Part shown: piece by piece, positions 44,487-54,100 of the stretch
How the letters are laid out: each line of letters starts with the position of its first letter
How positions within the stretch are numbered: the stretch's first letter is position 1
NCBI GenBank assembly: GCA_016930075.1
Contig: JAFGHS010000036.1
Location: 1 to 64,000 of the forward strand
Direction of reading: 5' to 3'
DNA length: 64,000 nt
Origin: Deltaproteobacteria bacterium
GTDB taxonomy: Bacteria; Desulfobacterota; Syntrophia; Syntrophales; JAFGHS01
Notes under the pieces: model-generated
The model's input: only the letters and a program-made list of their open reading frames with translations
Told to the model about the DNA's origin: nothing
The model's database searches: none
Made by a program: the position numbers and the translations under genes

Positions 44487-45869
44487 TCACTCACAGAATT
44501 TAACGATGAATCTTTCCAGGAGCAGTTTGGGGTCCCGTGCTGTTGTTTTCAAGGCAATATCTATGTCAACAAGTTCATCAAGATGCGCGATGAGGGCGTC
44601 TTTGGAAAACCGGCCCGAACCCCTCAACGTATTATAAATCACGTAAGGGTGCATGCCGGCCAGATGCTTGGCTTCCCTGCTTTTCCCGGCGGCCATCTCT
44701 TTGACGGCGGGATAAACGGCTTTCTGGAAGCGGTTGTAGTCCATTTTTTGATCGAAGGATTTTAAAACGCCGGAAGTCAAATAAATTTTTCCGTGCAGAA
44801 GCAAACGGATTTCCCTGACCATCATAGATAAAATCTGCACATGATTGGTGCCGCGGTCGAGAAGTTCATCGAGGCTCATCAGGGCGGCGGCCAGATCTTT
44901 TTTTATTAGAGATCCCGTTAAATCAAAAACGGTGTCTTCCTTCGTCTTGCCGATCACATCATCGACGTCGGCATCCTGAATGACCGCCCTGTCTCCCGTA
45001 TAGGTAATCAGCTTATCCAGGGCCTCCATGGATCCCCGCAGACTGAAGCCGGTTTTCCGGCCAATTGCCGTCCAGGCGCCGGGTGTCATCTTCTTCTCCG
45101 CTACTTCGAGGCGCTCCCGCGCCATCTCCATGACCAGAAACCGTTGCTTTGCTTCACCTTTGGCTTGCGTGAAGGTAAGCACTTTCCCGATCTGGGTGAT
45201 GATTTTATATATTTTTTTCCGTTTGTCTATGGCGTCCGTCGTCAGAATAAGGTGATTATCCTGCGGGATGCCCCGTGACAAAACATCGCCCAATAACTCC
45301 GTCTGATCTGCTTTCGCTGTCGCCTTCAGTCCGTGATCCATGCAAAATTCAACAATTTTAGGCAGCCAGGATTTTCTTTCTTCAGCGTTTTCTCTTTCCC
45401 CGATAAGCTCGGACCATTCATCATCGGTTATCTTTTCCCATCCGCTGTGGGCCAGTTCATCCAAAGACCAACCCGCAATGGTCAGCAGAAGGCAGAAATC
45501 CTTGGCAGCCTTCAACAGATCGCTATCCAGATTTATACGAATTTGTCCGATCAGTTGAGAAGTTGTCCCGCGGGAATGGAATATGCGGGTGTTTCTCACC
45601 AGAATCACTTTTTTACCGCCAAGAAGAGGCGCTGTCATGAGGGAGTTGCAAAGATTGTCGATGTTTTCGTTGTCGCCATCCATGAAGAAAAGATTCAAGT
45701 CATTTGCTGAAGACGGCAGGATGGCGGCGGCAATCTTGTCGGCGGCTTTTCTGATCAGGTATTCCTCTTCGCCGCAGATAAGATAGCAGGGATGGGGCTG
45801 ACCCCGTTCAATGGCCCGCAACATATCGTCCAGTAATTCACCCGAGTCTGGAGATGGGCGGGGTTCCAT
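44487..45869 (-). CDS. holA: DNA polymerase III delta subunit with a long insertion
   Basis: The 460-residue protein matches HolA, the clamp-loader delta subunit: PCYLICGEEEYLIRKAADKI, MTAPLLGGKKVILVRNTRIF, then TDAIDKRKKIYKIITQIGKV, GFSLRGSMEALDKLITYTGD, DVIGKTKEDTVFDLTGSLIK and LLDRGTNHVQILSMMVREIR. Typical members have about 340 residues. The extra length is a roughly 90-residue helical insertion (about residues 100-195, e.g. DFCLLLTIAGWSLDELAHSG) within the AAA+-like first half. The ATG at 45869 has AAAGG six bases upstream and is preferred over 45884. The clamp-loader role should be intact. Confidence 0.88.
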   Translation of the reverse strand: MEPRPSPDSGELLDDMLRAIERGQPHPCYLICGEEEYLIRKAADKIAAAILPSSANDLNLFFMDGDNENIDNLCNSLMTAPLLGGKKVILVRNTRIFHSRGTTSQLIGQIRINLDSDLLKAAKDFCLLLTIAGWSLDELAHSGWEKITDDEWSELIGERENAEERKSWLPKIVEFCMDHGLKATAKADQTELLGDVLSRGIPQDNHLILTTDAIDKRKKIYKIITQIGKVLTFTQAKGEAKQRFLVMEMARERLEVAEKKMTPGAWTAIGRKTGFSLRGSMEALDKLITYTGDRAVIQDADVDDVIGKTKEDTVFDLTGSLIKKDLAAALMSLDELLDRGTNHVQILSMMVREIRLLLHGKIYLTSGVLKSFDQKMDYNRFQKAVYPAVKEMAAGKSREAKHLAGMHPYVIYNTLRGSGRFSKDALIAHLDELVDIDIALKTTARDPKLLLERFIVKFCE

Positions 45870-45911
45870 GGTTTGACCTTTCATCTGTGAGATCAGGAAT
45901 CAGGATATTAA

Positions 45912-46565
45912 TTAAAGGATAATGAACTTCTGGATATGCTTGACGACCTCTTCGGGGTCATCGATGATCTGAATCAGATCGATATCTTCCGGCAGCAACT
46001 TGCCCTCACGGAGCATGGTATTTTTCATCCAGTCGAGAAGACCTGCCCAATATTCGCTTCCCATCATAATGACGGGAAAACTTCTGATCTTCTTTGTCTG
46101 GATGAGCGTCAGGGCTTCAAAAAGTTCGTCCATCGTGCCGTAACCGCCCGGCATAATGACATAGGCAACGGCATATTTGACGAACATGACCTTGCGGATG
46201 AAAAAATATTTATAATCAAGACTGACGTTTGCGTAAGGGTTCGGTTTCTGTTCAAAGGGCAGGCGGATGTTCATCCCGACGGATTTACCGCCCCCCTCAG
46301 CGGCGCCTTTATTGGCCGCCTCCATGATGCCTGGACCGCCGCCGGTAATGACGCTGAATCCTTTTTCGGCCAGACGGTGCGCAAGAAACTCGGCTTTTTT
46401 GTAGTAAGGATCATCGGGATGAACCCTTGCGGAACCGAAAATCGTCACGGCACGATCCAGTTTGGACAGCGCCTCAATGGACTCTACAAATTCCGCCATA
46501 ATACGGAATATCCGCCAGGATTCCTCGATAGACAAGGCATCTACCAGATATTGTTTTTCTTCCAT
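45912..46565 (-). CDS. LOG-family protein (TIGR00730 type)
   Basis: The 217-residue protein contains TIFGSARVHPDDPYY, the nucleotide-binding GGGPGIMEAANKGAAEGGGK and PGGYGTMDELFEALTLIQTK, the two signature motifs of LOG proteins. Characterised members are cytokinin riboside 5'-monophosphate phosphoribohydrolases or nucleotide 5'-monophosphate nucleosidases; many are misnamed lysine decarboxylases. The start is taken as the ATG at 46565 after ATAAGGTG; an in-frame ATG at 46607 is possible. It lies between rpsU and holA on the same strand. Confidence 0.88.
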   Translation of the reverse strand: MEEKQYLVDALSIEESWRIFRIMAEFVESIEALSKLDRAVTIFGSARVHPDDPYYKKAEFLAHRLAEKGFSVITGGGPGIMEAANKGAAEGGGKSVGMNIRLPFEQKPNPYANVSLDYKYFFIRKVMFVKYAVAYVIMPGGYGTMDELFEALTLIQTKKIRSFPVIMMGSEYWAGLLDWMKNTMLREGKLLPEDIDLIQIIDDPEEVVKHIQKFIIL

Positions 46566-46643
46566 ATTGAGCACCTTATGCCGGAAATCTTTCTTTGCTT
46601 CAAGCATCCTTGCGTGATGATGACAGGGGCAAACGGGTGATGA

Positions 46644-46835
46644 TTATGAGAATCTTCGGCGCTGAACCTTGGCAAACCGCCTGCGTGCCTCAATGGACTT
46701 CCTTTTCTTTTTGACCGATGGTTTCTCATAGGCCCTGCGCAATTTCAATTCCTTGAACAAGCCGCTTTTTGAGAGCTTGTTTTTAAGAATTTTCAAGGCC
46801 TTTTCCACGTCGTTGTCGAATACTTTTACTTCCAA
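46644..46835 (-). CDS. rpsU: 30S ribosomal protein bS21
   Basis: The 63-residue basic protein begins MEVKVFDNDVEKALKILKNK and continues through a Lys/Arg-rich helix (LRRAYEKPSVKKKRKSIEAR) to RRRFS, matching bS21 across its whole length. It binds the small ribosomal subunit near the anti-Shine-Dalgarno sequence. The ATG follows GAAAGGAAGGAATG. A structured hairpin lies upstream at 46911-46966. Confidence 0.96.
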   Translation of the reverse strand: MEVKVFDNDVEKALKILKNKLSKSGLFKELKLRRAYEKPSVKKKRKSIEARRRFAKVQRRRFS

Positions 46836-47184
46836 ATCATTCCTTCCTTTCTGTTTGTTCGATCAATGAAACTAAACCGTATTGCTGCCGTGTGTAATGA
46901 AATCGGCATAAAAAAGGGGCAGTACGGCACCGGACATCCGATTCGCGCCGTATACTACCCCGTTTTGTATCCTTGAGAATTAGATCACGCTCCTTACTTC
47001 ACTGTCCCGCTAAACTACTTATTCATTGTCGGGAATCCCTTATTATAACAAGTACGTCGCTGCGATTTTCTGAAATTCGCTTATCGACGCTTATCGGAAA
47101 GGACCATATACGTGATCTGCAGGGAAATCTCAACAAAAAAATTCATTTTATTTCAAAGGTTCATACATTATCTTGATCGACGGC
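46836..47184. other. Gene-free region upstream of rpsU
   Basis: This 349-base gap contains one strong hairpin (listed separately) and otherwise AT-rich sequence without a supported gene. It should hold the promoter for rpsU and the end of the gcvH-lplA transcript. Confidence 0.5.
46911..46966 (-). terminator. Long hairpin with T-run upstream of rpsU
   Basis: On the minus strand GGGGTAGTATACGGC pairs imperfectly with GCCGTACTGCCCC, followed by TTTTTT. It may terminate the lplA transcript about 220 bases after its stop codon or act as an attenuator in the rpsU leader. Confidence 0.6.
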
Positions 47185-48012
47185 TTATGTAAACGTCGTT
47201 ATTCCTCCCTCCATTGTCCATCGGAGATCCTGATACTTTTTTAACAACCGCTTTTTGAGAACCTCTTCCCCCGCTGTGAGTTGCCCTTCAATCAGACGGA
47301 TGTTCAGGGCCGTTTCCATACCCTCTTTCAAGACGCAACAGATAGTCGGCACATCCATATCAACCTTGGTGCAGTCCGCAATGGATGTTGCAGATCGCAG
47401 AAGTTCTGAAACCTGCTTGTCCCGATCAAGGTGGGGCAGCAAAACAGCCTGTGTTTTTACGGCATCGAAGCTGATCATCAGGGAGCCATGCTGGAGAAAC
47501 GATCCATGGGATCGTACCTGGGCGCTTCCGCATATTTTTTTCCCGTCAACCAGCAACTCATACCGGGAGGGAACGGAAAAACAGAAGGCCTCCATGGCAT
47601 TGTCGTCAATATCCCGTTTTTTTTCGGCCATCTGTGCTTTGATGTTGACTTTTTCCAATCCCCTGGCAAGGCAATGACTGATAACCTTGTATGTGCCTAA
47701 GATATCATCCGTGAAGGGGGGGGTTCTTGATCTTGCAACAATGGCGTACGTCAAATCATTGTAGTGGAATACGGCCTTCCCCCCCGTGGGGCGCCTTACA
47801 ACATCGTAACGGTTTTTCCGGCAGGCCTCCAGATCCACTTCCTTTGACATATCCTGGAAATAACCGACAGAGACGGAAGGGCTCCTCCATCCATAAAACC
47901 GCAGGGTGGGGGGATTGTCTTTACACTGGTTTTCACGAAAAATGGCCTCATCAATGGCCATGTTTTCAAATGCGCTGAATTCCCCGTACGAAAGAAATCT
48001 CCATTGATCCAC
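47185..48012 (-). CDS. lplA: Lipoate-protein ligase A family protein
   Basis: The 275-residue protein has the LplA-type catalytic fold: AIDEAIF near the start, VVRRPTGGKAVFHYNDLTYA (about 70-89) in place of the RR.TGGGAVYHD block, and the substrate lysine region GKKICGSAQVRSHGSFLQHG. These proteins attach lipoic acid, or transfer octanoate, to lipoyl domains. The adjacent gcvH encodes the likely target. The start is GTG; the nearest good ribosome site (GGAGG) is about 14 bases upstream inside gcvH, so translational coupling is likely. Ligase versus octanoyltransferase activity cannot be separated by eye. Confidence 0.88.
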   Translation of the reverse strand: MDQWRFLSYGEFSAFENMAIDEAIFRENQCKDNPPTLRFYGWRSPSVSVGYFQDMSKEVDLEACRKNRYDVVRRPTGGKAVFHYNDLTYAIVARSRTPPFTDDILGTYKVISHCLARGLEKVNIKAQMAEKKRDIDDNAMEAFCFSVPSRYELLVDGKKICGSAQVRSHGSFLQHGSLMISFDAVKTQAVLLPHLDRDKQVSELLRSATSIADCTKVDMDVPTICCVLKEGMETALNIRLIEGQLTAGEEVLKKRLLKKYQDLRWTMEGGITTFT

Positions 48013-48018
48013 GCCGGA

Positions 48019-48417
48019 TTATTCAACCTCCAACTCCTGAACCAGAAAGTCGTGATACCCTCTCGCATCCAGGAGCTCGTCAAGCTCTGCCATATCCCTT
48101 ATTTCAACGACGATGAGCCACCCCGTATCATGGGGATCGCTGTTGATAATACCGATGTCGTCAATAATATCTTCATTAATGTTGACGATATCCCCGCTGA
48201 CGGGCGAGATAAGTTCGACAACGCCTTTTGCCGATTCGATGTTGCCGAAGGGCTCATCCATTTCGACGCTGGAATCCTCCTCCGGAAGTTCGATATTGAG
48301 AACTTCTCCCAAATGCTCCTGGGCGTAGTCGGTAATGCCGATAATGCCCAGATCGCCGTCAACCCTTATCCAAATATGTTCCCGGCTGTACAGGAGATCG
48401 TCAGGAAAAACTTTCAT
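48019..48417 (-). CDS. gcvH: Glycine cleavage system H protein
   Basis: The 132-residue protein contains REHIWIRVDGDLGIIGITDY, the lipoyl attachment motif GNIESAKGVVELISPVSGDI with Lys64, and the closing GWLIVVEIRDMAELDELLDA. Length and lysine position match GcvH. It shuttles the aminomethyl group in glycine cleavage, and in some bacteria is also an obligate carrier for lipoate biosynthesis. No gcvT or gcvP is in the window; lplA follows immediately (six bases), so the pair is a lipoylation unit. Confidence 0.95.
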   Translation of the reverse strand: MKVFPDDLLYSREHIWIRVDGDLGIIGITDYAQEHLGEVLNIELPEEDSSVEMDEPFGNIESAKGVVELISPVSGDIVNINEDIIDDIGIINSDPHDTGWLIVVEIRDMAELDELLDARGYHDFLVQELEVE

Positions 48418-48482
48418 ATTCTATTATCCTATTCATGTATCCTATGGTGAATTTATTTTGGTCATGCGGTTTCGGGGATCGG

Positions 48483-49574
48483 TTAGTCCAATACCCGGAA
48501 ATTTTTCGACGTCCTGGTCAGGACATCGCAGCCGTCGTCCCTGATCAACGCCATATCTTCAATTCTCATGCCCCACAGATCGGGAATGTAGATGCCCGGC
48601 TCTATGGTGACGACCATACCGGCCTTCAGAACCGCTTCGGATTGGGCCGCTATGCGCGGCGATTCATGGACGTCCAGCCCGATGCCGTGGCCGGTGCTGT
48701 GGGGAAAAAAATCACCGAACCCGCCTTTTTCTATACACGTCCTCGCAATTAAATCAATGTCTTTGCATAGCAACCCGCTTCGCAATTTGTCAAGCGCTCT
48801 GTCGTGGGCATCTTTTACCAGCGCATATACGTCTTTCTGTTTTTTGTCCGCATGCCCGATAACACATGTCCATGTTTCATCGGAACGATACCCGCCGTAA
48901 GCAGCGCCGTAATCGATGACCAGGACGTCTCCATCTTGAAGCCTGCGATTGCCGGGGGATGCATGAGGCAATGCCGAATTCGGGCCCGACGCTGCAATCG
49001 TCGGAAAAGACACCTGCTCTGCGCCCCGCGCCCTCATCTTATATTCCAACTCGAGAGCGATATCCATTTCACTTGCCCCCGGCTTCAGGAGTCCTTCAAT
49101 ATCCTTTAGAGCATCGGCGGATATGTCAATCGCTTTTTTCATAAAGCGGATTTCCTCCTCGCTTTTGACCGCCCGCAAAGAATAGAATTGATCCGCTATG
49201 GGCTGAAGAGAAATGCCGTCAAGCTTATCCTGCATCTTTAAATACGTGTCAACCGTCATGGATGCAGGTTCAAATCCGACGGCCTTTACATTTTTATCTT
49301 TCATGACAGCCATAAGACCGGTCATCTTATCGCGGTATTCATAGATCGCCGCGCCTTGCGATTCCCGCTTGGCCTGGGTGATATATCGCCCGTCAACCAA
49401 CAGGACGGTATCCGTCGTACCGACAAGAAGGGCGCCGTCGCTTCCCTTAAAGCCGGTTAAATAACGGATGTTTTTCATATCCAAAAAAAGGAAGGCGTCC
49501 ATGCCGGAATCCAGAAGATATGCCCGGACGAAAGCCATTTTATTCTGAATGCTCATCTTTACATCAGGCTGCAT
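48483..49574 (-). CDS. M24 family aminopeptidase (Xaa-Pro peptidase)
   Basis: The 363-residue protein has an N-terminal creatinase-like domain (FLFLDMKNIRYLTGFKGSDG) and the M24 catalytic pita-bread fold. The five metal ligands are visible: Asp in LVIDYGAAYGGYRSDETWTC (two Asp), His in HSTGHGIGLDVHES, Glu in VVTIEPGIYI and Glu in WGMRIEDM. Known members remove N-terminal residues before proline. The ATG at 49574 overlaps the upstream TPR gene by 11 bases, with a second possible ATG at 49556. It is cytoplasmic, without a signal peptide. Confidence 0.93.
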   Translation of the reverse strand: MQPDVKMSIQNKMAFVRAYLLDSGMDAFLFLDMKNIRYLTGFKGSDGALLVGTTDTVLLVDGRYITQAKRESQGAAIYEYRDKMTGLMAVMKDKNVKAVGFEPASMTVDTYLKMQDKLDGISLQPIADQFYSLRAVKSEEEIRFMKKAIDISADALKDIEGLLKPGASEMDIALELEYKMRARGAEQVSFPTIAASGPNSALPHASPGNRRLQDGDVLVIDYGAAYGGYRSDETWTCVIGHADKKQKDVYALVKDAHDRALDKLRSGLLCKDIDLIARTCIEKGGFGDFFPHSTGHGIGLDVHESPRIAAQSEAVLKAGMVVTIEPGIYIPDLWGMRIEDMALIRDDGCDVLTRTSKNFRVLD

Positions 49575-50259
49575 GGGTCTTCATTCTTCTTACATTCTTC
49601 GTCCACTTTTCAAGTTCTGCGATGATCTTTGTCGCTTTCACATTCTTTTGATGGCCCATTTCAGGATTGGCGCCGCCCGTTATCTCGCGAAGCCGCTGTA
49701 CCGCCGAATCATTGCCGGGATCGTTCTTCAGAATTTCTTTTAATATATCGGCTGCCGCATCGATATGTCCCTGACGAATGTACAAGTCGGCCATGGTGAT
49801 GGTTCGAAAATGCGGGGTTACAGGCGCCGTGTCTTCCCCAGCGTCTTTGCCTGCTGCAATCTTCGCCTCTTCCGTTTTCCGGTTGCGGAGGAGAGCTTCC
49901 ATTTTCCGCTCAATTTCTTGGGAAAGAGGCGAGTCAGGATTCAGGAAAAGGAATTTTTTGTAAAATGAGGCGGCGCTTTGATGAGACCCTTTTCCCGCAT
50001 GAATGTCTCCTATGTGGACATATATTCCGGACAACTTAAGGAGGGTGTCTTCCAGTTCCCTGATTAATTCATATGCCTCATCCGTCTTTCCCATCTTCAT
50101 CAGGATATTGCAATAGACTATTTTCAGTTCTGCATCGAAAGGGAAGCGATTCAGCCTTTCGACGGTCTGGGAAAGGGCCATCTGGTCCAATCCCCGCTCC
50201 AGATACCGGTCAAGGTTTGACAGAAAAGACGCCCTTTCTTTTTGATCGCTTTCTCTCAA
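49564..50259 (-). CDS. TPR-repeat protein
   Basis: The 231-residue protein is helical and contains TPR-like units (MALSQTVERLNRFPFDAELK, YVHIGDIHAGKGSHQSAASF, FRTITMADLYIRQGHIDAAA followed by DILKEILKNDPGNDSAVQRL). A Lys/Glu-rich linker divides the two halves. No signal peptide is visible, so it is probably a cytoplasmic scaffold. It overlaps the M24 peptidase gene and is the first gene of that minus-strand unit. The partner is not identifiable. Confidence 0.8.
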   Translation of the reverse strand: MRESDQKERASFLSNLDRYLERGLDQMALSQTVERLNRFPFDAELKIVYCNILMKMGKTDEAYELIRELEDTLLKLSGIYVHIGDIHAGKGSHQSAASFYKKFLFLNPDSPLSQEIERKMEALLRNRKTEEAKIAAGKDAGEDTAPVTPHFRTITMADLYIRQGHIDAAADILKEILKNDPGNDSAVQRLREITGGANPEMGHQKNVKATKIIAELEKWTKNVRRMKTHAA

Positions 50260-50707
50260 GGATGCCCCTTTTATGGTAAGAACTTCAGATCATGGGAAAA
50301 ACGCAGGAAAGCTAACACAGCGTCTATAGCGTGTCAAGAAGGAAAATATTGCGGTATTGTACAGACAATTGGGTGAATTTGCATATGGGCAACGTAAAAT
50401 CCATGGACGCTCCATGTGCATTTAAATCGCCATTATCCCGTGAATGAATTACTGCGAAATAATTAATCCAACTAAAGGGAAAAAATCGAAGGTACAAAAA
50501 AGGGATTGTAAATTACTAATGTTTCTGGTAAAAAGTTCAATATTACATAATAAATCAGCCGACGTTATCAGGGAGTGAATGCAAAAAGGTTAAGTCAAAT
50601 ATGGCAAAGTTTTTCTTGACATACAAGACTGCGTTTCCATATACTTCGCCCCACAAAAAGGACGTTATCGAACAATAAAACCATTGACATGGGGGGAAGG
50701 CTTTGCA
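50260..50707. other. Gene-free region before the fibronectin-III genes
   Basis: This 448-base AT-rich gap contains no supported gene. Its right end holds a good promoter (50616-50645). The centre has no clear repeat or hairpin beyond short chance arms. Confidence 0.5.
50616..50645 (+). promoter_or_regulatory. Promoter for the fibronectin-III lipoprotein genes
   Basis: TTGACA (50616-50621) and TATACT (50640-50645) are separated by 18 bases, about 60 bases before the first start codon. Both hexamers are close to the sigma-70 consensus. Confidence 0.7.
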
Positions 50708-51088
50708 ATGAAGGGGTCAGGCAGGTATAATCAATGTTTCATTTATCTTTTGGTGTTGAGTATGCTGATTCTTGTTGGAAGTTGCACCTGTGATAAAAAC
50801 GGAGGAAAACCTTCGGACGGCGTTCCTCCCACGGTCCCCAACGGCCTGTCCATAACGGGTGTCTCCATGACGGAAATCAAAGTTGCCTGGAAACAGTCCG
50901 TTGATAACCAGTCTGGCGTCAAGGAATATAAGGTTTACCGGAATGGGACATTTCTTAAGGCCACGAAGGAAACTTCATTTTCTGACACCGGTCTGACACC
51001 AAAAGTGAAGACCTGCTACAACATCTCTGCCCTGGATGGGGCGGGAAATGAATCCGGCCGGAGTACGGAAGTTTGCGCCATTTTGTAA
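50708..51088 (+). CDS. Small fibronectin type III lipoprotein
   Basis: The 126-residue protein has a lipoprotein signal (FIYLLVLSMLILVGSC with the lipobox LVGSC) followed by one fibronectin type III domain: VPNGLSITGVSMTEIKVAWK, KEYKVYRNGTFLKATKETSF and TCYNISALDGAGNESGRSTE. The same domain type recurs seven times in the next gene, 47 bases downstream, so they are probably co-transcribed from the promoter at 50616. The ATG at 50708 follows GGGGGAAGG. It is likely exposed on a membrane surface; binding partners are unknown. Confidence 0.8.
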   Translation: MKGSGRYNQCFIYLLVLSMLILVGSCTCDKNGGKPSDGVPPTVPNGLSITGVSMTEIKVAWKQSVDNQSGVKEYKVYRNGTFLKATKETSFSDTGLTPKVKTCYNISALDGAGNESGRSTEVCAIL

Positions 51089-51135
51089 ATCAAAAAACGG
51101 ATGTCTCATGTCTTATGGAGGAGGAGATCGTCGCC

Positions 51136-54100
51136 ATGAAAAAGTCTGCTGCCATTCAAGTAACCTTGTTCATCTGGTTCCTGCTTATCATCTTAACCGG
51201 GTGCGGGGGCGATGTTAATTCGAGCGATTCGTCCGGATCAGCGGCAGTACCCGTTCCGACAGGACTGACCGTGACTGCAGCGTCATATTCGCAGATTGAC
51301 CTGTCGTGGACGGCCTCGGACGGTGCTACCGGCTACAAGATTTACAGGGGAGGGACATATCTCAAATCGGTGACGACAACCTCGACGTCGGATACGGAGC
51401 TGACGGCCAGCACGAATTATTGCTACAGCGTCTCCGCCTATAATTCGGAGGGAAACGATTCGGCCCAGACAAGCCAGCGATGCGCCACGACGAATAACCC
51501 GCCTCCGCCTGTTCCGACCGGATTAACCGTTACTGCCGCAACATCTTCACAGATCAACCTGTCATGGACGGCCTCAGCCGGCGCAGCTGGTTACAAGGTT
51601 TACAAAAACGGGGCGTATCTCAAATCTGTGACGGCGACCGCGACCTCGGCATCGGATACAGGTCTGACGGCCAGTACGGTGTATTGCTACAGCGTATCCG
51701 CCTATGATTCGGAGAATAATGAATCGGCCCAAACGAGCCAGTTGTGCGCCACGACGTATGGCCCGCCTCCGCCTGTTCCCACGGGAGTAACGGCCGGCGC
51801 CATATCGCCCACAAAAGTAGATCTTTCCTGGACGGCTTCTTCCGGGGCTGCGGAGTACAGGATCTACCGCAACGGCGTGCTTCTCGGAACATCGATAGAA
51901 ACCTATTTTTCGGATACGACGGCGGCGGCAAATACGGCCTATACTTATAGGATAGCAGCGGTGGACGCAACGGGCAGCGAATCGGGTCAGAGCACACAGG
52001 CTTCCGCCAATACAGGATTGACGGTGCCGGCAGCCGTCACTGTAACGGTAAACTCCAAAACCCAGATTACCGTTTCGTGGACAAACTCCGGAGGTACTAA
52101 TGTAACAGGTTACAAACTTTACAGGAATGGCGTATTACAAAAACCCGTGACGACGACTTTTTTTGCCGATACGGGACTCACCCCGGACACCCAGTATTGT
52201 TACAGCGTCTCCTCCACAGACGCTTCAGGAAATGAGTCGGCAAAAAGCAGTCAGATTTGTGTGACAACCACGAATGCCGCGCCGCCGGTTCCAACCGAAC
52301 TGACAGTGACGGCAGCTACGTCTTCGCAGATCAACCTGTCCTGGACTGCCTCGGTCGGCGCTGCCGGCTATAAAGTTTACAGAGACGGAACATATCTCAG
52401 ATCCGTAACGACGACCTCGGCCTCAGATACGACACTGGCTGCCAGTACAGCTTATTGCTACAGCGTATCCGCCTATGATTTGGCGAATAATGAATCGGCC
52501 CAGACAAGCCAGTTGTGCGCCACGACCTACGGCCCGCCTCCGCCTGTTCCCACGGGAGTGACGGCCAGCGCCGTATCACCCACACAGGTTGATCTTTCCT
52601 GGACGGCTTCTTCCGGAGCTGCAGCGTACAGAATCTACCGGGACGGCGTGCTTCTCGGAACATCGACGGCAGCGTATTTTTCGGATACGACAGCGGCCCC
52701 AAATACGGCCTATACATATACGGTGACGGCGGTGGACGCCACGGGCAGCGAATCGAGTCAGAGCGCACAGTCTTCTGCCGACACGGGATTGACGGTGCCG
52801 GCAAACGTAACGGCGATAGTGGACTCTGCGACACAGATCAGCCTCTCCTGGAATGCCGCTACGGGCGCCACAGGAGGCTATAAAGTCTATCGGAACGGGG
52901 CGCTCCTCGGTTCCGTCAATACCACATCCCTTGTAGACGGAGGACTGGATGCAAATACGCAATACTGCTACAGCGTGTCCTCGGTTAACAGTGTCGGTGC
53001 GGAATCCGCTAAAAGCAGCCAGCTTTGCGTTGCCACTATGTCGCCTCCGACGGCTGCTACTCTTGATCTTTCCGCCGTACCTACAACCGTCAAATCCGAC
53101 AACTCAACGATTTCAACCATTACCGTCATGGCATTGAATGCCCAGAATGCCGTGCTGCCTGATGTCACCGTAACGATGGCTACCGATGAAGGAATCCTAG
53201 GGGCGGCAACCGTTACAACGGACGATACAGGGAAGGCGACACTAACCTTCCGCAGCGGGGCAAACCCCATCAATCGTACGGCAACAATTACGGCAAAAGC
53301 GGGAAGCGTATCGGCGCAGATACCCGTGCAGATAGTAGGCAGCACCGTCGAGATGACGTCAAACAAAACGAATCTCCCTGCTGACGGCAGTACGTCGGCC
53401 ACCGTCACCGTGACAGCAAAGAATGCGGGCGGCATTGCCGTTTCGGGGGCAGCCGTGACACTGACCCAAACAGGTGCGGAAGGGGGAAGCCTAAACATTT
53501 CACCGGCAACGGGGACAACCAACGGAAACGGTATCTTTACGGCTACAATTACAGGTGCCAATGCAGGTTTGGTCACTTTGACCGCGGAAGCTCTGGGGGC
53601 AAAGGCAACAAAAGATATCACGATAAATCCCTCTACCGAGGCTTTCGGTATAGACCAGCAAAGGTTAAACGGCACAGACATCGGGAACCCCAACCCCACA
53701 GCCATGAGAATCGGCGACGAGTTGGTTGTTCGGGTTAATGCGCCCGGCGGCATCACCAACATAACTTTCGCAACCACGACAGGCAACTGGAATGGCGGCG
53801 GCAAGGTCGTGACGGTAGCCGTCATCGACGGCAAGGCAGAGGCTGCACTGACCACAGTTCAAGCAGGAATGGCTACGGTTCAGGTATATGATCCGGCAGA
53901 ACCGGGAACGGTTGACACACTTTCCGTGGCGATGATATCCGTCAATCCCGCCAGCATTTCGATCCAGGCAACCCCCACGGTAATACCGAGAAGTGTGGGT
54001 ACGACAACGGGTTCCTCGACCGTCATTGCAACCGTGCGCGACATCAACGGGTTCCCCGTGGGCGGCGCGCCGGTATTGTTTGAAATTGTCAATCCCACAG

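Noticed and set aside
50260-50700. Possible cyclic-di-GMP riboswitch upstream of the fibronectin-III genes
   Set aside because: I looked for the conserved core of GEMM-type riboswitches because pilus and adhesion genes are often controlled this way, but the core bases are not present.
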